A stretch of 64,000 nt of DNA from Phosphoribacter sp037045045. GTDB lineage: Bacteria > Actinomycetota > Actinomycetes > Actinomycetales > Dermatophilaceae. This document shows positions 58,519 through 64,000 of this stretch, in pieces. The stretch covers positions 310,001 through 374,000 of the forward strand of contig JBAOHL010000003.1 of NCBI GenBank assembly GCA_037045045.1, read 5' to 3'. Both the position numbers and the translations under genes were made by a program. The notes beneath the pieces were generated by a model, which was given only the letters and a program-made list of their open reading frames with translations, was not told where the DNA came from and did not search any database. How positions within the stretch are numbered: position 1 is the first letter of the stretch; the number at the start of each line of letters is the position of its first letter.

Positions 58519-59301
58519 TCAGCCCCGCTTGGCCGGGTATCCCAGCAGCGGGCCTCGCGCGGCGACGAGCTCGTCCATGGCCGCCTGCATGGTGTCTTGG
58601 ACGCGACGGCCGTAGTCGGCGGCCGACTCCTCCGGCTCGGGGGTCATCTTCGGCAAGACCCGGCTCTGCATGCGCACCGGCAGGGGCACGTAGGGCGGCG
58701 GACCGCCCACCGTTACGCCCCAGGGCACCGAGACCGAAATCGGTAAGGTCTTGAACCCGGGGATCTTGTTGAGCCGCAACGTCCGGGCGATCTTCGCCCC
58801 GTTCGTCACGACGAAGGCTCCCTCGGCGGCCCCGGCCGTGACGATGGGCACGATCGGCGTGCCCTCGGCCATCGCCATCTTCGCGAACCCGCTGCGGCCG
58901 TGGAAGTCGACGGTGTTGCGGTCCTTCCACGCCTTCCCCGTGTCGTAGTCCCCGCCCGGCGCGACGGACACGTGGTGGCCGCGGGCGACGGCGTCGGAGA
59001 ATGCCTGTCGACTGGCCGGCTGACCGCCGATCTGCTCCATCTGCTTGCCCATCTTCATCTTCCAGTTGAGGTCGTGCATCATGATCGTCACCGGCAGCTT
59101 CCGGTCGATCCACCCCAACGAAGCGAACACGGCATACACGCCCGGGTCGGTCATCGTGCCGAACCCGTGGTGGGACACGATGAGGCACGGCTCGCTCATG
59201 TCCCCCGGGTCGCCGCTGATCGTCCAGCCGTGGTAGCGGCGGATCAGCGCCGCGCACTTCTCGAAGAACTCCTGCTGCTTGGGTAAGTCCTGGTCCGTCA
59301 T
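58519..59301 (-). CDS. Acyltransferase-like protein (lysophospholipid/diacylglycerol acyltransferase type)
   Basis: The 260-residue protein contains a short helical N-terminus, then LIVSHHGFGTMTDPGVYAVF and later APGGDYDTGKAWKDRNTVDF and AEGTPIVPIVTAGAAEGAFV, which resemble the substrate-binding FPEGTRS-like and later blocks of glycerolipid acyltransferases. The classical H-X4-D motif is not clean: the histidine pair is followed by an Asp seven residues later. The substrate is unknown. No strong transmembrane helix is seen, so it may be peripheral. Confidence 0.6.
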   Translation of the reverse strand: MTDQDLPKQQEFFEKCAALIRRYHGWTISGDPGDMSEPCLIVSHHGFGTMTDPGVYAVFASLGWIDRKLPVTIMMHDLNWKMKMGKQMEQIGGQPASRQAFSDAVARGHHVSVAPGGDYDTGKAWKDRNTVDFHGRSGFAKMAMAEGTPIVPIVTAGAAEGAFVVTNGAKIARTLRLNKIPGFKTLPISVSVPWGVTVGGPPPYVPLPVRMQSRVLPKMTPEPEESAADYGRRVQDTMQAAMDELVAARGPLLGYPAKRG

Positions 59302-59350
59302 GGGCCTCAGTGTCCCACCGCCATCCCGTCGATGACCGGGCCGGTCGCGC

Positions 59351-60355
59351 TCAGATCCAGTCGCGCACTCGCATGAGCGCGTAGAGCAGCACGGAGAGCC
59401 CGACGACCGATCCCGCGCTCAGCAGCACCCCCCACGGCTCGCTGAACCCTGGGTAGGGAACGTTCTGTCCGAACCACCCGGTGATCGCCGTGGGCACGGC
59501 GATGATCGCCGCCCATCCGGCGAGCTTCTTCATGACGACGTTGAGTCGGGCGTCCTGGAGCGAGAGATTCGTCTCGAAGACCGAGGTGACCATGTCGCGC
59601 AGCGACTCGGTCCACTCCGAGGCGCGCAGAACGTGGTCGTACAGGTCGTCGTAGAGCGCGTCGAGCTCGTCGCCGCCCTTGCGATGGCGCAGCAACCCGT
59701 TGACGACCTCGCGCATCGGCAGAACGACCCGACGCAGGGCGACGAGGTCCTTGCGCAGTCCGTACACGTGCCGTTGGAACACCGAGCCGGTGCGGCGCTC
59801 GGCGAACAGTTCGTCCTCGAGCTCCTCGATGCCGTCGTCAAGCGCCTGGATGGTCTCGAAGTGACCGTCGACGATAACGTCGAGCAGGCCGTGCATGAGC
59901 GCACCAGGTCCGTTGCGCAGCAGGTCCCGGTTGTCGTTCCACCGGTCGGTGACCGCGGCCATGTCGAAGCGGTCGTCGAGGCGCACCGTGATGAGGCCGA
60001 ACTCGGTCAGGAACCCCGACACGCGACTCAGCTGAAGTCGCCCGTGCGTGCCGTCCGCGTCGACGGGCCGATCCAGCAGCCGGGTGGCATAGGCGATGAA
60101 GAACAGGTGGCCCTCGTGTCGGGTCACCTTCGGCCGCTCGTGGGGTGCTACGGCATCCTCGACGGCCCCCGCGTCCAGGCCCACCTCGGCCGCCAGGCGG
60201 TGCAGGTCCATGGCCGAAGGGTTGACCAGGTCGACCCACACCAGGGATCCGGGGTCGGCCATCTCGTCGGAGACCCGGTCCACCGGGATGGACTCTGTGA
60301 CGACGTCGCCGTTGCGCCAGACCCGGCAGGTGAACACGCTCGTCTCGGTGGGCAC
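59351..60355 (-). CDS. CorA family divalent-cation transporter
   Basis: CorA proteins move Mg2+ (or Co2+, Ni2+, Zn2+). The 334-residue protein has a large cytoplasmic alpha-beta domain and two C-terminal helices. Before the last loop the signature is TGWFGQNVPYPGF, where the family motif is GMN: here Gln replaces Met. The rest is canonical (QDARLNVVMKKLAGWAAIIAVP). Such GQN variants are seen in some CorA-type proteins. The start is GTG 60353-60355. Confidence 0.9.
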   Translation of the reverse strand: MPTETSVFTCRVWRNGDVVTESIPVDRVSDEMADPGSLVWVDLVNPSAMDLHRLAAEVGLDAGAVEDAVAPHERPKVTRHEGHLFFIAYATRLLDRPVDADGTHGRLQLSRVSGFLTEFGLITVRLDDRFDMAAVTDRWNDNRDLLRNGPGALMHGLLDVIVDGHFETIQALDDGIEELEDELFAERRTGSVFQRHVYGLRKDLVALRRVVLPMREVVNGLLRHRKGGDELDALYDDLYDHVLRASEWTESLRDMVTSVFETNLSLQDARLNVVMKKLAGWAAIIAVPTAITGWFGQNVPYPGFSEPWGVLLSAGSVVGLSVLLYALMRVRDWI

Positions 60356-60431
60356 CGCTCCATGATGCTCGGCGGTGGTGAATCCCCTCGGATAACCCGC
60401 CGAGGCGAGCGCGGTGAGCTCGTGCGGCCGC

Positions 60432-61211
60432 TCAGCGCCTGACGAAGGGGTTGTCCAGTGTGCCGATGCCTTCGATGGTCACCGAGACCCGCTGACCGGG
60501 GCGCACCGGCCCAACCCCCGCCGGGGTCCCGGTGAGGATGACATCACCGGGCAGCAGGGTGAACGCCTCGGAGGCGAAGGACACCAACCGGGCGACCCCA
60601 TGGACGAGGTCTGACGTGCGCCCGTCCTGTCTCACCTCGCCGTCCACGCGGGTGACAAGGGACAGGTCCGAGGCGTCGAGATCGGTGACGATCCACGGGC
60701 CCAGCGGGCAGGAGGTGTCGAAGCCCTTCGCCCGGGCCCATTGCCCGTCCGTGCGTTGCCAGGTGCGCTCGGACACGTCGTTGGCGCACGTGTACCCCCA
60801 GACACACTCGAGCGCCGCATCCTCGCGCACTCCCTTGGCGATCGTGCCGATGACGATCGCCAGCTCGCCCTCGTAGTCGACGGTCTCGCTGCCGCGAGGG
60901 AGGACCACCGGGTCCCCCGGCCCGACGACCGCGGTGTTCGGGACGAGGAACATCATCGGCTCGGGCGGGACGGGGTTGCCGAACTCGGCCGCGTGGTCGG
61001 CGTAGTTGCGTCCGATCCCGATGACCTTGCTGCGCGGGATTACCGGGGCGAGCAGCCGCACGTCTTCCAACGGCAGCGGGGGCCGATCGGCCGGGACGAT
61101 CCCGATGTAGAGGGGGTCGCCGGCCAGTGGGTGGACGAGCTGTCCGCCCGGCTCGCCGTCGACGATTCCGTATGCCGGGTCCTCGCCGGTGGTGTACCTC
61201 GCGATCCGCAC
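60432..61211 (-). CDS. Fumarylacetoacetate hydrolase family protein
   Basis: The 259-residue protein has the FAH fold: IGIGRNYADHAAEFGNPVP, the metal-binding DYEGELAIVIG with two acidic residues, ANDVSERTWQR, and GDVILTGTPAGVGPVRPGQRV near the C-terminus. Family members cleave C-C bonds or decarboxylate small dicarbonyl acids, including oxaloacetate. The specific substrate is not clear. Start GTG 61209-61211; it ends 76 bp before the corA start and may be co-transcribed. Confidence 0.9.
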   Translation of the reverse strand: MRIARYTTGEDPAYGIVDGEPGGQLVHPLAGDPLYIGIVPADRPPLPLEDVRLLAPVIPRSKVIGIGRNYADHAAEFGNPVPPEPMMFLVPNTAVVGPGDPVVLPRGSETVDYEGELAIVIGTIAKGVREDAALECVWGYTCANDVSERTWQRTDGQWARAKGFDTSCPLGPWIVTDLDASDLSLVTRVDGEVRQDGRTSDLVHGVARLVSFASEAFTLLPGDVILTGTPAGVGPVRPGQRVSVTIEGIGTLDNPFVRR

Positions 61212-61317
61212 GCCCCGACCCTAGCGCCGGCAATCGGCGCCTCTCGGGTCAGGCGGGGTCCCGCGGCGAAGCCTCCGCCGGGCGCGCGTCTGAGGTCAAC
61301 GATTCAGGGGCCCGCAT

Positions 61318-62166
61318 TCAGGGGCCCGCGGCGGCAACGGCGGCGGCCATCGCGGCATACCCGGCGTCGTTGGCGTGGATGTCACCACGCACGCACATCC
61401 ACGTCCAGGTGCAGATCGTCGCCACGTTCGTCGGCAGTTCGCGGCCCGACCACGTCACCGTGGGAGTCCACGCGGTGGTCTGGAACTGGGTGGACACGAG
61501 CGCGACCCGGGCACCGTGGGCGCCTGCGGCGGCGGCGATGGCCGAATTCAGCGCTCCGAGCGCGAGCACCGACTGTTGGGCCAGGGTCTGTCCCGGCCCA
61601 CCCATCAGCCAGGCGGCGAGGAAGGGGTCGTAGTAGTCGAGCACGACGATCGTCACGTCCGGCGCGGCCCCACGCAGGGCGGCCAGCGCGGTGGACAGGT
61701 TCGCGGCGATTCGCGGGATCGTCGCAGCGGCGCAACTGGGCAGATCCGGGGTGGCGACGCATCCGGTGACGTCGTTGGCGCCGATGTCGATCGTCACGAG
61801 CCGGGTGGTGCGCCGATGGGCGTGCAGGAACTCGACGGCCTGGGCCAATTGCGACCCCTCGTCGTAGGCGCAGCGCCCCCCAGCGAGAAGGGTTACCGAC
61901 GTTTCCCCGGAACAGCCGAGATTGACCAGCTTCGTCTTGGGGTCAGTGGCCTGCAGATCGGCCAGTACGTGCCCGACGTAGCCTCCGATCTTGTCGTCGC
62001 CGGCTCCGGGCTGGTACCCGGCCGCAAGCGAGTCCCCGAGGGCGAGGTACCACCCCGTGGCGTGCTCCGGTGGTGCCGGGCGCGCATCCGCGGTCGGCGC
62101 AAGAACTACCAGGGACGCGATCAGGGCGACGGCGACGAGCAGTCCGCGACGTGTCATGCGGGCCAT
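61318..62166 (-). CDS. Secreted SGNH-family esterase/lipase
   Basis: The 282-residue protein has a signal peptide (MARMTRRGLLVAVALIASLV, with cleavage probably after ADA at residue 28). The catalytic Ser46 is in LGDSLAAGY (block I), with GANDVTG (block III) and DIHANDAGY carrying the Asp-His pair (block V). Four cysteines suggest disulphides. It is a GDSL-type hydrolase acting outside the membrane; the substrate is unknown. The ATG at 62164-62166 is used; a 14-bp repeat (TTCAGGGGCCCGCA) covers its last codons near 61303-61331. Confidence 0.88.
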   Translation of the reverse strand: MARMTRRGLLVAVALIASLVVLAPTADARPAPPEHATGWYLALGDSLAAGYQPGAGDDKIGGYVGHVLADLQATDPKTKLVNLGCSGETSVTLLAGGRCAYDEGSQLAQAVEFLHAHRRTTRLVTIDIGANDVTGCVATPDLPSCAAATIPRIAANLSTALAALRGAAPDVTIVVLDYYDPFLAAWLMGGPGQTLAQQSVLALGALNSAIAAAAGAHGARVALVSTQFQTTAWTPTVTWSGRELPTNVATICTWTWMCVRGDIHANDAGYAAMAAAVAAAGP

Positions 62167-62223
62167 CGTGACACCGCGAGCGGCCAGGCACGAGAGGCAA
62201 ATCGGGCGACTACGCTGCCACCC

Positions 62224-63192
62224 GTGATCCAGGCATCTCGCGCCCCGAGGCTGCGTCTGGACGCGCCGACCTGGCGCGATCGGGCGGCCCGACATGCCCG
62301 GCGGATCGACGCCCTGACCGCCGGGCACCGACAGCGGCGCGCCCGGGGCCTGGCGCATCCGGTCGAGGACTTCCTCTTCACGTACTACCCCTTCACGGTC
62401 GCGTCCTTGCGTCGATGGCACCCCGGTCCCGCCGTCGTTCTCCTCGACGCGGCCGGCGACGAGCGGGCCGGGTGGCCGTTCTACCGCGCGACGGACGAAG
62501 GGCTCGAACTGGACCAGGCGGCATACCTGCGCGCTCGCGCCGACGAGGCCCGCCGGGTGCGCGAGCTGCTGAGCCACACCGCGGTCCGGCCGATGCAATT
62601 GGGGTGCTTCGGGCTGCACGAGTGGGCCATGGTGTACCGCCTCGACGCCGCTGAGCGCCGCCACCCACGCTGGCCGCTGCGCCTCGGGGCGGCGGGCACC
62701 GACGCGGTCGTCGAGTCCCATGCGCTGCGCTGCACGCACGTCGACGCCTACCGCTTCTTCACCCCCGCCGCGCGCCCCCGCAACGCCCTGACGCCGAACC
62801 GCGAGCGGCAGGTCGAGGTGGAGCAGCCGGGCTGCCTGCACGCGACCATGGACCTGTACAAGTGGGCGATGCGGCTGACGCCCGCGGTGCCCAGCGAGCT
62901 GGTCGCCGACTGCTTCGGCCTCGCGCTGGCGCTGCGGGTGCTCGACATGCGCGCCTCCCCGTACGACCTCAGCGGGCTCGGTTATCAGCCGATCGCCGTG
63001 GAGACCACCGAGGGCAAGGCCGAGTACGTCGCCGCCCAACGGCGGTATGCCGCCGTGGGCCAGGACCTGCGGGCCCGGCTTGTGGCGGTGTGCGACGCCC
63101 TGCTCGCCGAAGCTCCCGTGTTCGCCGCGCCCGAGGTGTCCGCCAACCCCGTCGGCGAGCCCGAGTCGGGCCTGAGGCTTCCACCTCCGTGA
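62224..63192 (+). CDS. Conserved actinobacterial protein, often auto-labelled 3-methyladenine DNA glycosylase
   Basis: The 322-residue protein starts (GTG) IQASRAPRLRLDAPTWRDRA and has the HPVEDFLFTYYPFTVASLRR block and the later GCFGLHEWAMVYRLDAAERR. I recall proteins with the HPV-DFLFTYY block annotated as 3-methyladenine DNA glycosylases in streptomycetes, but no AAG, AlkA or TagA catalytic motif is visible. The function is therefore unknown. It is divergent from the SGNH gene and convergent with cimA. Confidence 0.65.
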   Translation: MIQASRAPRLRLDAPTWRDRAARHARRIDALTAGHRQRRARGLAHPVEDFLFTYYPFTVASLRRWHPGPAVVLLDAAGDERAGWPFYRATDEGLELDQAAYLRARADEARRVRELLSHTAVRPMQLGCFGLHEWAMVYRLDAAERRHPRWPLRLGAAGTDAVVESHALRCTHVDAYRFFTPAARPRNALTPNRERQVEVEQPGCLHATMDLYKWAMRLTPAVPSELVADCFGLALALRVLDMRASPYDLSGLGYQPIAVETTEGKAEYVAAQRRYAAVGQDLRARLVAVCDALLAEAPVFAAPEVSANPVGEPESGLRLPPP

Positions 63193-63208
63193 GTGGAGCC
63201 AAGGTGTC

Positions 63209-63700
63209 GGATCAAGCCTCCTGAAACAACACTTCGCGTACTCTCACGAAGCGCTTGACGGCGGTCGGAGGAATCCTTGGCCCGGTCCGAGGCGGTGCGC
63301 CCGCGTCGTGGGCGAGGCGTGCGGATTACGCCGCCCCGTGAGCGGCGCCGAAGTGTCACATCAGGGTCCTTGAAGCAACACATTGAGTGCTTTCACGCAC
63401 CTCGGCCCGGTCCGGGGGCCTACGTCGGGGCGCGAGGTCGCAAGCCTTCCTCCGGTCCGCGAGTGGAGCCGATGTGTTACATCAGGACTCCTAAAGGAGC
63501 ACTTCGCGTACTCTCACGAAGCGCGTGACGGCGGTCGGAGGAAATCCTTGGCCCGGTCCGAGGCGGTGCGCCCGCGTCGTGGGCGAGGCGTGCGGATTAC
63601 GCCGCCCCGTGAGCGGCGCCGAAGTGTCACATCAGGGTCCTTGAAGCAACACATTGAGTGCTTTCACGCACCTCGACCCGGTCCGGGACGCGAAAACCCG
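63209..63700. repeat. Intergenic repeat array, four units in a 270-bp tandem duplication
   Basis: Four units of the same family as at 20.1-20.4 kb lie between the 62224 gene and cimA. Two kinds alternate: units starting CTTCGCGTACTCTCACGAAG (near 63231 and 63501) and units with TTGAGTGCTTTCACGCAC (near 63383 and 63653). The whole pair is duplicated with a period of 270 bp. Each unit begins GATCAAG or CATCAGG and ends GTGTCAC or GTGTTAC. The 528-bp gap (63193-63720) has no gene. Confidence 0.85.
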
Positions 63701-63720
63701 CGGCGATGCGCGACCCCGGC

Positions 63721-64000
63721 TCAGCGCACCGGGATCTGCTGCCGGACCAGGCCGTACTCGATCCCGTCCACCAGCGCCCGCCACGACGCCTCGACGATGT
63801 TCGCCGCGACCCCGACGGTCTGCCACGTCGTCGTCGCATCGGAGGTCTCGATGAGCACTCGAGTGATCGCATCGGTGCCGTGCGAGGCCTCGAGGATGCG
63901 GACCTTGAAGTCGACGAGTTCGAGGCTGTCCAACTCCGGGTAGACGCCCGAGAGGGCCTGGCGCAAGGCGTGGTCCAGGGCATTGACCGGACCGTTGCCC
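63721..64000 (-). CDS. cimA: Citramalate synthase, C-terminal part (5' end beyond window)
   Basis: About 93 C-terminal codons are present. GNGPVNALDHALRQAL and the following VDFKVRILEASHGTDAITR match the LeuA-type allosteric domain of CimA, which makes (R)-citramalate from pyruvate and acetyl-CoA and starts a threonine-independent isoleucine route. The tail ends EYGLVRQQIPVR. It is convergent with the 62224 gene across the repeat array. Identification rests on the C-terminus only; the related 2-isopropylmalate synthases are the main alternative. Confidence 0.85.
   Translation of the reverse strand, partial: GNGPVNALDHALRQALSGVYPELDSLELVDFKVRILEASHGTDAITRVLIETSDATTTWQTVGVAANIVEASWRALVDGIEYGLVRQQIPVR

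Overview
This 64 kb window is chromosomal DNA of a high-GC actinobacterium. The evidence is the roughly 70% GC content, dense GTG/ATG starts with 4-nt start/stop overlaps, the actinobacterial neighbourhoods infC-rpmI-rplT-rRNA methyltransferase-kinase-pheST-arg and pyrR-pyrB-pyrC-carA, and rRNA leader/spacer elements typical of Actinobacteria. The protein set fits Micrococcales, possibly the Intrasporangiaceae/Dermatophilaceae side, but I cannot place it further by eye; the 16S gene at 36.3-37.8 kb would settle it. Almost all genes lie on the minus strand. I saw no prophage, IS element, CRISPR array or tRNA gene.

Layout. 0-3.4 kb: pyrimidine operon pyrR-pyrB-pyrC-carA (carA runs off the left edge). 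3.4-5.5 kb: a 94-bp duplicated non-coding repeat, a proline-rich protein, and a divergent AIM24-family protein. 5.5-17.8 kb: nusB, efp, shikimate genes aroB-aroK-aroC, a prepilin peptidase, aroE, mltG, ruvX, alaS, two small membrane proteins and rarA. 17.9-20.1 kb: an MMPL exporter on the plus strand, followed by a repeat array. 20.4-32.6 kb: aspS, a small unknown, a NUDIX hydrolase, pyrG, recN, nadK, tlyA, a histone-H1-like protein, a HAD phosphatase and a large TPR protein. 32.6-38.1 kb: one rRNA operon (16S-23S-5S, no spacer tRNA) with a recognisable promoter and terminator. 38.6-47.8 kb: tyrS, an F420-type oxidoreductase, a DNA glycosylase and argC-J-B-D-R-H. 47.9-55.3 kb: pheT, pheS, a sensor kinase, an rRNA methyltransferase, rplT, rpmI and infC. 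55.6-64 kb: an MFS transporter, gltX, an acyltransferase, CorA, a fumarylacetoacetase-family protein, a secreted SGNH esterase, an unknown conserved protein, a second repeat array and the 3' end of cimA.

The genes are mainly housekeeping: amino-acid (arginine, aromatic), nucleotide and NADP synthesis, five aminoacyl-tRNA synthetases, translation factors, ribosomal proteins and cell-wall maturation. The 3'-adjacent, overlapping arrangement implies a few long minus-strand operons.

The most unusual signal is not a gene. The 8-mer GTATGCCG/CGGCATAC occurs about 71 times (hand count: 36 in one orientation, 35 in the other), near one per 0.9 kb, in most genes, in several reading frames, and sometimes as inverted pairs. 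This resembles DNA-uptake or other genome-marking sequences. Other notable items are an intergenic repeat family found only between two convergent gene pairs, and a run of single-base insertions confined to pheS-pheT that most likely reflects a poorly polished stretch of sequence.
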